Position numbers and translations under genes: made by a program. Of a DNA stretch of 45,303 nucleotides, positions 1 to 11,119 are shown one piece after another. Source of the stretch: an uncultured Bacteroidales bacterium (GTDB lineage Bacteria > Bacteroidota > Bacteroidia > Bacteroidales > UBA3663); contig CAJOLH010000048.1 in the NCBI GenBank assembly GCA_905235375.1, forward strand, positions 1 to 45,303, given 5' to 3'. Under the pieces are notes generated by a model, which worked only from the letters and a program-made list of their open reading frames with translations, did no database searches and was not told the DNA's origin. The first letter of the stretch is position 1. Every line of letters begins with the position of its first letter.

Positions 1-399
1 CAGCTTCCGTCGTGCCGACTCCACCTGTGCCAGCATGCCCACTCGGCGGGAGATATATCCCGCATCGCCATGCAGGATCTCGCCCTGCAAATCATGCTGC
101 TGCAGATAGGAAAGTATCTCCATCGAAGCGGCCAGCGAATTGCTCTTGCCCGATGACAAGAGATAAAACTTCTCCCCCTTCCCATGAGAAAGCGTGGGGA
201 GGAGACGGCGGAAAATGCCCTCGGTGCCACCTGTTCGAACAAAGATGAGACTAAGCGGATAACTACCGAAGTCAGAATAATCACTGCCTCGAAAGTCGTA
301 TTCGATAGTGAGACTTTCGAGGAACTCACGGGTCACAGCACCCACAGCCTGCTCGTCATGGAGCTCAGAGGTGAGGGTATAGATGGCGATGCTTTTCAT
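1..399 (-). CDS. Fucose/arabinose isomerase-like protein (COG2407 type), N-terminal part, cut by window edge
   Basis: An open frame of 133 codons runs from an ATG at 399 to the left edge with no stop. It begins MKSIAIYTLTSELHDEQ and contains FVRTGGTEGIF and LLSSGKSNSLAASMEI. The patterns TGGTE and NSLAASxEI resemble the N-terminal domains of L-fucose/L-arabinose isomerase-like proteins (COG2407), which are cytoplasmic. No catalytic metal ligands are visible because those lie in the missing C-terminal part, so enzymatic activity is not shown. The start overlaps the stop of the upstream 60-aa gene by four bases (ATGA), indicating translational coupling and membership in the GH2-GH31-GH127 operon. 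A role in handling fucose or arabinose released by the neighbouring glycosidases is inference. The family call comes from recalled motifs and is moderate. Confidence 0.6.
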   Translation of the reverse strand, partial: MKSIAIYTLTSELHDEQAVGAVTREFLESLTIEYDFRGSDYSDFGSYPLSLIFVRTGGTEGIFRRLLPTLSHGKGEKFYLLSSGKSNSLAASMEILSYLQQHDLQGEILHGDAGYISRRVGMLAQVESARRKL

Positions 400-578
400 A
401 ATCTATTCTTTTTATCGTTCTTTTGTAACTGAGCGATCTCGGCCTGCTGCTCTTCGTGCGTCTTGGTGACGACAGGACGCGTGTAGAAGCGCTTGCGTTG
501 GGCGGGCGTGGGTGTCCGCTTTCCTGCCTTGCGCTGCTCCAGAGCTTCCTGCTGACGTTCGAGATAGTTATCTGCCAT
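396..578 (-). CDS. Small charged protein of unknown function (60 aa)
   Basis: A 60-residue ORF begins MADNYLERQQEALEQRK and ends KNDKKNRL. It is very rich in Lys, Arg, Gln and Glu, with no signal peptide, membrane segment or recognisable domain. The first third looks helical and amphipathic. I prefer this internal ATG to the longer upstream reading, because that extension would run into the preceding lipoprotein gene in another frame. The gene begins 20 bases after the lipoprotein stop, and its TGA overlaps the ATG of the isomerase-like gene (ATGA), so the pair is probably translationally coupled. Small charged proteins with a similar MxDNYLE start are, from memory, common in Bacteroidales, but I cannot assign a function. 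Confidence 0.6.
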   Translation of the reverse strand: MADNYLERQQEALEQRKAGKRTPTPAQRKRFYTRPVVTKTHEEQQAEIAQLQKNDKKNRL

Positions 579-598
579 AATGGTTGTTATTTGGTCGC

Positions 599-1931
599 TT
601 ATTTCACGATGACGTGAATCTTCTTGACCAGACGCAGGCGATACTTGACGGAAGTTCCCGCACTGGTGATGGAGCCGTTCTCGGCAAAGTTGAAAGTCTT
701 GGTGCCCTCCTCGCAAAGGTAGCGAGCATTGCTGCTGGAAGTATAGACATTGATTTCATCGCCTTTCAACCTATTGATGACGAGATTCAACTCCTCATAG
801 TTGCCGCCATACATTTTCTTCAAGGCACGCGCCTGTTCCTCGGTGGGTACTGCCCAATCCTTCAAATCGTTTTCGATGTAGGCTTTGACAGAATCCTGCA
901 TCTGCGTCTCGTGTCCCTCGGCAGCAGGGGCATAGACGTTTATCATCTCATGCAGGCCGAGCAGCAGCACGTCTGCCTCCCGTTCATTCGCATTTTCGAC
1001 CAAAGCGGCGAGATGACCTTTCCAATCCTGTCCCTCTACGGGCAAGGACTCAACCTCGTAATAGGCCGTTGTTGAACTCGATCCTCCGCTGCTGCTTCCG
1101 CTGCCAAACTCAAAGTCAAAGCTGCGTTCCTCCTGCCATCCCTCGATGGTGATGACACCCGTGATGTAGGGAGCTGTCGATTCGACGTAGGTTCCCTTGA
1201 TGGTATAGGGCACAGCGGCCTCCAAAGGCTCGCTGAGTTCGTAGCTGTAGCTGGTCTGTCCCTCGGCATTGGTGAGCGAAAGGGTGAGCGTAGTCGAAGA
1301 GCCTGCACCGGGGAGGAGATAGACCTGCTCGGAAGTCCAAACGTCGCCCGTCTTGGTACACTTCACGTTGGCTGTGCTCGATCCGCTGAATGTGCCCGAC
1401 ATGTCGATGGCCTTGTACTGTTGTGAGACGCCCACGTTTACGGCACTTACGTCCTCAGGCACGGATGCGAGGCTCAGCGAAAGACTTGCCACGCGATAGG
1501 TCATGACGACATTGACTTTGGCCGAAGCGCTGGTAAGAAGCACATCTGCGCCACCCATCATCAGGGGTGACTGGGCATAGCCAGCCGCAGGGATGTTGAT
1601 GAGCGCCGACTGCTGGTTGTAACTCGATGGCTCTGTATAACTGCCCTGCCCGGAAAGAGCAGTGATATGGTAAGCACCTTCACTGGCTGATCTCCTCGCC
1701 TTCAGCATTGATGGTCTGTTCGCCCTTGAGCGAACCCGATTCGTCGTAGGCCATCACAAGGATGGGATAAGTCACTTCTCCCGAAGCGGCTCGCGTAGTG
1801 ACCTTCAGCCGGGTGGTAGCAGCCGATTCGTCGATGGCTTCGGCATTGTCGTCGGCAGGTGAAAAACAACTGGTCAGCGCGAGAGCCGACAGCATGGGTA
1901 GAATGATTCGTTTTTGTGTAATTGTTCTCAT
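599..1931 (-). pseudogene. FimB/Mfa2-like surface lipoprotein, interrupted by a frameshift near 1690-1708
   Basis: The N-terminal piece (ATG at 1931, or 1937) has a lipoprotein signal ending LSALALTSC, then a Thr/Arg-rich stretch and a beta segment with YPILVMAYDESG. It stops at 1680 just after EGEEISQ. The rest continues in another frame as SEGAYHITALSG and runs to 599. Together they would give about 440 residues. The pattern of lipid anchor, beta-sandwich halves (PLMMGGADV, then a second sandwich) and a C-terminal RYLC...YRLRLVKKI tail fits Bacteroidales FimB/Mfa2-type anchoring subunits. The second frame requires loss of one base or gain of two; there is no long homopolymer at the junction. 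It could be a real mutation, a phase variant or an assembly error. Its place after GH127 suggests co-transcription with the glycosidases, where a glycan-binding role is also possible. Confidence 0.55.
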
Positions 1932-1973
1932 AGGCATATTTGTGAATAGTGAATAGATTCGAGTCAAAAAAAA

Positions 1974-4055
1974 TTATCGGTTGAAGAATCCGTTCGAGCC
2001 CTGCTCCTTGAAGAGTCGTGGAGTGGCCGATGCAGCACCCACCGTGACGGGGAGCCACACCTCCATGCCGCCCTTCTGTCCACGATGATCCCAGGCATAA
2101 TAAGGTATCATGGTGAGCCTTCCATCTTTCACCACGAGCTTGCCAGCCTGGTCGTAGCCCAACGTCTGCACATCACTGGTGGTAAGGGTGCAGATGGGAT
2201 AGATGTTGCCCTGGTCGGTCTTCAGTTCGGCATTTTCCACACTGAACCTGGCCTGACGATTGAGCAGATAGGTGCGAACGTCAGCGGCATTGTCGGGCCA
2301 CTCGGCACAATAGACCAGCGGTCCGCGCTCCACGGCTACCATGCCACGGTCGGCCCACACCTTGTCGTTGGCAGCCACGATGCGAGGCACCATGTCGAAA
2401 TGGATTGTCACCACATCACCTTTCTTCCAAGGTCGGGCAATGGTGTAGTAGCCGTCGGCGGTGATGCGGCCATCGGGATAGAGCGAACGGCCCTTGGCAT
2501 CGGTGACTGTCACGTTGTACTTGGTCTCCTGTCCATCGACGAAGCGATAGAGGTCGCTGGGCACCACGTCGCCATTCACCCAACCGGGCACACGCACCTT
2601 GAGCGCGAACAGTCCTGCCGCGTTCTTGTTGATGCGGACGCTAACCTCGTCGCCGTAGGGATAGACGGTCTGCTGCTCGAGTTCCACTTTCTTGCCGCCC
2701 ACAGTAAGCTGAGCGGTATTGTTCATGAAGAGGTTTACATAGACGTCGCGGTCGCGCACGGCATAGACGTAGCCGGGCAGTGAAGGGATGAAGCGTGAAA
2801 TGTTCGACGGGCAGCAGGCGCAGCCGAACCATGCCTTGCGCGCATAGTTCATGTCGGAAGCCACTGCCAGCGGATTGGGATAGAAGAAACTGTTGCCTTC
2901 GAGCGAAACGCCTGAGATGAGGGCATTGTAGAGCGTGCGCTCCACCACATCGTAGTATTTCGACTCGCCATGCAGCAGGAAGAGGCGATGATTGACATAG
3001 ACGTTGCCGATGGCTGCACACGTCTCGCAATAAGCCTCGGCATTGGGCAGTTCGTAGTTGTCGCCGAAAGCCTCGCCGGCATGACGTGCGCCGATGCCGC
3101 CGGTGATGTAGTACTTCTTCGAGACGATGTTGTCCCAGATCTTGTCAATGGCCTTCAGGTAGGCACTGTCACCCGTGATGGCTGCCACATCGGCCATACC
3201 GGCATACATATAGGTGGCACGCACGGCATGGCCCACAGCTTCGTCCTGTTCGACGACGGGCTTATGTGCCTGACTGTAGAGGTCCTGGCGCGTGGTCTTG
3301 CCGCGACGGTCGAGGAAGTACTTGGCCTGGTCGAGGTACTTCTGGTCGCCCGTCATGAGGTAGAGCTTCACGAGTCCCATCTCGGCAATCTGGTGTCCGG
3401 GCACTCGATCGACCTGCCCCTCTCCCAGTCCGATCTCACGGCAAACGCAGTCGGCATAGCGGATAGCGATGTCGAGGAAGTTGCGCTTGCCTGTGGCCTG
3501 ATAGTGGGCAACAGCACCTTCGAGCATGTGCCCGAGGTTGTAGAACTCATGGCTCAAGACTTCGACCTTCTCCCAACGCTGGGTGCCATGCCACTGGTGC
3601 GGATGCTTGGGGTTCATGGTCCAGGCGGTGTTGAGGTAGCCGTCGGGCTCCTGTCCGCCCTTGACGATCTCGAGCACCGAATCGATGTAGGCCACGAGCT
3701 TCTTGTCGGGATAGGTCTGCAGCGAGTAGCTGGCACCCTCGATGGTCTTATAGACGTCGGTGTCGTCGAACGAGAAGCCCTCGACCTTGACATCTTCGGT
3801 GTTCTCGCCTGCAAGCTGGCGCGCAGCGATCTCGAAATTGCGGTAACGGCCCGACTCCTCACACTTCGAGAAGGCCAACGGGATGGTCACCTCGCGGCTG
3901 GCCTTGAGGCGCTGACCCCAGAAGCCATCGCCCACCTTGACCTGGGTGAACGGCACGGGAGAGATGGGATAACCCGGCACCTGCACAGGTGCCGTCTTCT
4001 GAGCCTGCACAGCTGTGGCAGCCAGCAAGGAAACTGCTATCAAAAGATACTTCAT
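1974..4055 (-). CDS. GH127 beta-L-arabinofuranosidase (DUF1680 family)
   Basis: The protein has 693 residues with a cleavable signal peptide ending VQAQ, so it is periplasmic or exported. It shows the GH127 zinc-thiolate active site. Glu328 in AGEAFG corresponds to the acid/base Glu322 of Bifidobacterium HypBA1. Glu344 and Cys346 in AYCETC, and the Cys414-Cys415 pair in CACCPSN, correspond to its Glu338, Cys340 and Cys417/Cys418 (Zn ligands and Cys nucleophile). The (alpha/alpha)6 barrel is followed by beta-sandwich domains, and the length is normal for the family. The expected activity is release of beta-linked L-arabinofuranose from arabinosylated glycans. It lies between GH31 and the lipoprotein in the minus operon. 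The 62-base gap upstream of its ATG is filled by a 9-bp TATAG repeat. Confidence 0.92.
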   Translation of the reverse strand: MKYLLIAVSLLAATAVQAQKTAPVQVPGYPISPVPFTQVKVGDGFWGQRLKASREVTIPLAFSKCEESGRYRNFEIAARQLAGENTEDVKVEGFSFDDTDVYKTIEGASYSLQTYPDKKLVAYIDSVLEIVKGGQEPDGYLNTAWTMNPKHPHQWHGTQRWEKVEVLSHEFYNLGHMLEGAVAHYQATGKRNFLDIAIRYADCVCREIGLGEGQVDRVPGHQIAEMGLVKLYLMTGDQKYLDQAKYFLDRRGKTTRQDLYSQAHKPVVEQDEAVGHAVRATYMYAGMADVAAITGDSAYLKAIDKIWDNIVSKKYYITGGIGARHAGEAFGDNYELPNAEAYCETCAAIGNVYVNHRLFLLHGESKYYDVVERTLYNALISGVSLEGNSFFYPNPLAVASDMNYARKAWFGCACCPSNISRFIPSLPGYVYAVRDRDVYVNLFMNNTAQLTVGGKKVELEQQTVYPYGDEVSVRINKNAAGLFALKVRVPGWVNGDVVPSDLYRFVDGQETKYNVTVTDAKGRSLYPDGRITADGYYTIARPWKKGDVVTIHFDMVPRIVAANDKVWADRGMVAVERGPLVYCAEWPDNAADVRTYLLNRQARFSVENAELKTDQGNIYPICTLTTSDVQTLGYDQAGKLVVKDGRLTMIPYYAWDHRGQKGGMEVWLPVTVGAASATPRLFKEQGSNGFFNR

Positions 4056-4070
4056 AGATATTTTATTTTA

Positions 4071-4123
4071 GACTATAGTAGCTATATCAGCTATAATAAC
4101 TATATCAGCTATATCAACTATAA
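4071..4123. repeat. 9-bp TATAG-based tandem repeat filling the GH31-GH127 gap
   Basis: Read on the transcribed (minus) strand, about five 9-bp units of the form NNTATAGYT (such as GATATAGCT, GATATAGTT, ACTATAGTC) occupy nearly the whole gap. They reach the stop codon region of GH31 and end just before the GH127 start. The same unit type recurs at 31735-31800 and 11157-11190. Function is unknown; an mRNA-level role between cistrons is possible. Confidence 0.75.
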
Positions 4124-6574
4124 AGTGATAGACATTGCCTGGCCATCGTAGCTCACCGTTTTTTGGAACGAAGTGGCCTCCACGTCGCCGCCCTCCGAGG
4201 CAGCACTCACCACATGGATGCGGAAACTACGGCTCTGGAGCATACCGGGATAGCTGCCCTCGCGTGCATCGATGGATAAGGTGCGCGAAGCGTCGTTCCA
4301 GTGGAAACGAATCTGGGCAAACTCGCCCTGCTCGTAGCCATAGCCATCGCCTGCATCCTCGTAGAGCACATAGTCGCCATCAGCGCCCGGATAGATGCGA
4401 ACCTCAAGATTGTCCCACGGCTTTTCGCCCGAGTAACTAACCTTGGGGCCGAAGGGGATGATGCTTCCAGCCTTGACGAAGACGGGCATGATGTCGATAG
4501 GCGCAAGGCGGCGGATGGCCTTGCCTCCCTCATGCAGCTCGTTGCTCCAGAAGTCCCACCACCGTGTGCCCGCAGGCAGATAGACCTCCACGGGAGCAGC
4601 CGCTTTCTCGACCTCGGGATAGATCCAGTGGCTGGTGCGTCCTTCAAACCATGAATAGAGCGGCTGGGTGATGGGCTTCACGAGCAAAGAGCGGCCGAAC
4701 ATATATTCGTCGGCGCGGTTGATGGCCGTCTTGTCGTTGGCGAAATCCATCACGAGCGGACGCATCATCAGGTCGCTGCGCTGCACGGTGGCACCTGCCT
4801 GGCTGTAGATGTAGGGCAACAGGCGGTAGCGCAGTTCGATGAAGCGCTTCTGCACATCGTAGGCCCACTGGCCGGGCTCGCCATAGTGCCATATCTCGCT
4901 CATCATGGGCGAAGAGCAATGGTTGCGCATCAGGGGCATGAACGTGCCCCACTGCATCCAGCGCACCATCAGTTCCTGGGCGTATGGGGTCTTGGGGTCG
5001 TTGCCGAAGTCCCAGCCGAAGAAGCCGCCGAGGTCGGTGTTCCACATCGGTATGCCGCAGATCACATAGTTGAGACCCGAAGGCACCTGGTTCTGCATGT
5101 CGGTCCAGTTGCTCACGATGTCGCCGCTCCACGAGAACGTGCCGTAGTGCTGTATGCCGAACGATGCCGAACGTGTCATCTGCAGCGAGCGCTTGGTGTT
5201 GCCCTTGGTGGCTCGCTGGTGGTCGTAGATGCCACGGTTGTGTACCAGCGGGAAGGCATTCTTCACGCTGCGCCACGAGCCGTCGTGCGTCATATAGTCA
5301 AGGTCGCCCTCCTTCTCGAAGTGATCAGGCTCGGTCGAATCGGTCCACCACGCATCGAAGCCCATGCGATAGAGGTTGGTCAGATATTTCCAGTAGATGT
5401 CGCGTGCCTTGGGGTTGAACACGTCATACACCAGCACGCCACGGTTGCGCGGCCAGGTGTCGAAAGGCATGAGGGCACCCAGCTTGTCGAGCTCCCTGTA
5501 CTGCTTGGTCCAGGGGCCGAAGTCGGGCCAGAGGGTGATCATCAGGTGGGCATTCTGCTGGTGCACATAATCGACCATCTGCTGCGGCGTGGTCAGGCGC
5601 GGTGCGCCCTGAGCCTTCGCCTTGGCAATCTCGGCTGCGGGATCCTCGTTGTTGGGCAGATAACGCATCTGCTTGGGGTCGCCGATCTTGTTGAGGTAAT
5701 GGGGGTTCTCGAACTTCATGGCGTTCCAGTTCGAGTCGCAGCCCCAGTACTGCCAGTCCTGCACGATGGCATCGATGGGGATGTCACGGCGGCGGTATTC
5801 GTCGAGCACGCCCGACAGCTCGTCGGGCGTCTTGTAGCGCTCGCGGCACTGCCAGTAGCCGTAGGCCCAAAGCGGGAACATCGTGGCTTGTCCGCTCAAG
5901 AGGCGTATCTGCTCCACCACGCCGTCCTGCGTGCCGTCCTTGTAGAGGAAGTAGTAATCCACGCCCTCGGCTACGCTGCTTCGTAGGGTTGTTCCGTTGG
6001 CATCGTCGCACCAGAACGTCTCGCCAGCATTGTCCCAATAGATGCCGTAGCCCTTCTCGCTGGTGAAGTAGGGGATGTAGATGTGCGTATTGGTGTTCCA
6101 AAGGCGGAACGAGGTGCCGCGCTGGTTCATGGTCTGCCCCTCGCGGCGCTGACCCAGGCCGAAGATAGCTTCTTCGGGTTCAAGCTGCCAGCGTTGGCTG
6201 ACCTCGTACTTGCCCCGATCGACGCCTTCAGTGATGGGAGAGACCTTGCCCTGCCCCAGTTCGGTGTGAAGCTGCTTGCCCGATGGGTCAAAAAAACTTA
6301 CCACGCCCTCGGCCGTGACCTTCACCGTTAGGCATTCGGTCGTGAGAGTTCCTTCGCCGGTGATTGCCGACGTCGGGCTGGCAGGAGTGAGTACTACCGA
6401 ATAGCTCTTTTTCGAAGCCATCGGGTCAGAAGTTGCCGCAGCATCGACTTTCGTGACACGCACGATACCTGGTGCATAAAGTTCGACGCGTGTGGTTTGT
6501 GCCAAGAGCAGATGGCTGGCACAAGCCAAAAGCACGCCTGTCGAAAAGATTCTAAGGGATTGTGTCATATTCAT
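4118..6574 (-). CDS. GH31 family alpha-glycosidase
   Basis: The protein has 818 residues with a signal peptide ending HLLLAQ; Met3 is an alternative start. An N-terminal galactose-mutarotase-like beta-sandwich (about 30-230) is followed by a TIM barrel. The nucleophile is probably Asp412 in WWTDSTEPDHF and the acid/base Asp485 in SWSGDIVSNW. Proximal beta domains and a DUF5110-like C-terminus with YPGADGDYVLYEDAGDGY complete the protein. GH31 includes alpha-glucosidases, alpha-xylosidases and alpha-galactosidases, and the sequence alone does not settle which. It lacks the PA14 insert seen in the second GH31 of the window. It sits 5 bases after the GH2 stop, so tight coupling with the beta-galactosidase is likely and the two probably act on the same oligosaccharide. 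Confidence 0.9.
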   Translation of the reverse strand: MNMTQSLRIFSTGVLLACASHLLLAQTTRVELYAPGIVRVTKVDAAATSDPMASKKSYSVVLTPASPTSAITGEGTLTTECLTVKVTAEGVVSFFDPSGKQLHTELGQGKVSPITEGVDRGKYEVSQRWQLEPEEAIFGLGQRREGQTMNQRGTSFRLWNTNTHIYIPYFTSEKGYGIYWDNAGETFWCDDANGTTLRSSVAEGVDYYFLYKDGTQDGVVEQIRLLSGQATMFPLWAYGYWQCRERYKTPDELSGVLDEYRRRDIPIDAIVQDWQYWGCDSNWNAMKFENPHYLNKIGDPKQMRYLPNNEDPAAEIAKAKAQGAPRLTTPQQMVDYVHQQNAHLMITLWPDFGPWTKQYRELDKLGALMPFDTWPRNRGVLVYDVFNPKARDIYWKYLTNLYRMGFDAWWTDSTEPDHFEKEGDLDYMTHDGSWRSVKNAFPLVHNRGIYDHQRATKGNTKRSLQMTRSASFGIQHYGTFSWSGDIVSNWTDMQNQVPSGLNYVICGIPMWNTDLGGFFGWDFGNDPKTPYAQELMVRWMQWGTFMPLMRNHCSSPMMSEIWHYGEPGQWAYDVQKRFIELRYRLLPYIYSQAGATVQRSDLMMRPLVMDFANDKTAINRADEYMFGRSLLVKPITQPLYSWFEGRTSHWIYPEVEKAAAPVEVYLPAGTRWWDFWSNELHEGGKAIRRLAPIDIMPVFVKAGSIIPFGPKVSYSGEKPWDNLEVRIYPGADGDYVLYEDAGDGYGYEQGEFAQIRFHWNDASRTLSIDAREGSYPGMLQSRSFRIHVVSAASEGGDVEATSFQKTVSYDGQAMSITL

Positions 6575-6579
6575 AAATA

Positions 6580-9840
<3,261 letters not shown>

Positions 9841-9899
9841 TCATTTTTTTGTTTCAATGCATGATATCGGGAAGAAATTATCGATTTTTGACTTTATTT

Positions 9900-9930
9900 T
9901 TTGTCTTTTCAACCAAATAGGTTATCTTTG
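9900..9930 (+). promoter_or_regulatory. Promoter of GH43-sensor transcript
   Basis: TTTG at 9900-9903 and TATCTTTG at 9923-9930 are separated by 19 bp, a full match to the Bacteroidetes sigma-ABfr promoter pattern. They lie 34 bp before the GH43 start codon. The promoter diverges from the GH2 operon promoter about 60 bp away, so one regulator could act on both. Confidence 0.75.
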
Positions 9931-9964
9931 CATCGTAAAACGCATTTCCAAATCAACCTTTGCG

Positions 9965-11092
9965 ATGAAAAAACATACCCCAAGTCTTTTGCTTTTGGCC
10001 TTGATTGGCCTGACGTTCGCACTCAACAGTTGCACGAAACCCGTTCCCGAAGATACTGCCTACATCTTCACCTCGTTCCGCGAACCCTCGACCCGTGGCC
10101 TACAGTACCTTTACAGTCTCGATGGCCTGCATTGGGACACCCTGCCTGGCGTCTGGCTCGCCCCGATGGTGGGCAACGACACCACTTACATCGATGCCTG
10201 GACGGGACAGGAGCAGGCACCGAAATACTATCCCGACGAACGTGTGATGCGCGACCCCAGCATCGTCCGTGGTCCCGATGGCACGTTCCACCTCGTCTGG
10301 ACCACCCAATGGATGGGCAGCCGTGGCTTTGGCTATGCTTCGTCGCGCGACCTGATCCATTGGTCCGAACAGCGTGTCATCGACGTGATGGCCGACATCC
10401 CGACCAACAACGTCTGGGCACCCGAACTTTTCTACGATGAGGAACTACGTCAGTACCTGATCATCTGGTCGTCGCAAATCGATCCCCTCACCTACACAGC
10501 CGCCGACACGCTCGGCACGAACAGCTGCCATCGCTTGTGGTACACCACGACGCGCGACTTCCTGACCTTCACGCCCGCCCAGCGCTATTATGACCCAGGC
10601 TTCAACAGCATCGACGGCTACCTGCTCCAGCGCGGGCCGAAGGACTATGTGCTCGTGGTGAAGGACAACCGCAAGCCGGGATTCAGCAACCTCTTCTGCG
10701 TCTTCGGCGACTCGCCCTACGGACCCTTCCACCCCTCAAACCTTTCGCTTCCCTCGGACGCGACCAACGAGAGCAACCCCTCAAACTCCTCAAACCCCTC
10801 AAACCCCTCAAACCCCTCAAACTCCTCAAACCCCTCAAACCTTCCCCCTTCTCCCACCTTCGGACGCACCTATTCCGAAGGTCCCTGCGCCATCTGGTTA
10901 GGCGATGAGTGGATCATCTACTTCGACCAGTACCATCCGCAGGAATACGGCGCTGTTGCGACACGCGACTTCCTGACCTTCACGCCCATCCCCGAACGCA
11001 TCAGCGTGCCTGCCGACCACAAGCATGGCACCATCGTCGAGGTGAGCCGCAAACAGCTCGATGCGCTGATTAAGTATGCAAATGAACACTGA
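9965..11092 (+). CDS. GH43-like lipoprotein glycosidase
   Basis: The 375-residue protein starts MKKHTPSLLL, with a lipobox ending at Cys23 (LNSC), so it is lipid-anchored. I took this ATG because it gives a standard lipoprotein signal and follows a clear promoter. The five-bladed propeller triad is visible: Asp97 in RDPSIV (base), Asp217 in NSIDGYL (pKa modulator) and Glu305 in YSEGPCAI (acid), with the family's WAPE motif at 151-154. GH43 enzymes usually remove arabinose or xylose from plant glycans; the exact substrate is not readable. Residues about 257-294 are a Ser/Asn/Pro insert between propeller strands, encoded by a 39-bp element plus seven 9-bp units. The hybrid sensor gene follows after 27 bases, so the two are probably co-transcribed. 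Confidence 0.85.
   Translation: MKKHTPSLLLLALIGLTFALNSCTKPVPEDTAYIFTSFREPSTRGLQYLYSLDGLHWDTLPGVWLAPMVGNDTTYIDAWTGQEQAPKYYPDERVMRDPSIVRGPDGTFHLVWTTQWMGSRGFGYASSRDLIHWSEQRVIDVMADIPTNNVWAPELFYDEELRQYLIIWSSQIDPLTYTAADTLGTNSCHRLWYTTTRDFLTFTPAQRYYDPGFNSIDGYLLQRGPKDYVLVVKDNRKPGFSNLFCVFGDSPYGPFHPSNLSLPSDATNESNPSNSSNPSNPSNPSNSSNPSNLPPSPTFGRTYSEGPCAIWLGDEWIIYFDQYHPQEYGAVATRDFLTFTPIPERISVPADHKHGTIVEVSRKQLDALIKYANEH
10741..10779 (+). repeat. 39-bp six-frame-open element, copy 1 (in GH43)
   Basis: It begins CCTTTCGCTTCCCTCGGACG and ends GAGCAACCC. It differs from the copy at 35885-35923 at only two positions. Here it is read in the frame giving LSLPSDATNESNP. No TAA, TAG or TGA occurs in any of its six frames. 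It is directly followed by the 9-bp array. Confidence 0.85.
10780..10842 (+). repeat. Seven 9-bp units (CTCAAACYC) in the GH43 gene
   Basis: Seven uninterrupted units encode alternating NPS and NSS tripeptides. Because the unit is three codons long, copy-number change would lengthen or shorten the protein loop without breaking the frame. Confidence 0.9.
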
Positions 11093-11119
11093 AAACTTCC
11101 GACCATTTATTTCTAAACT

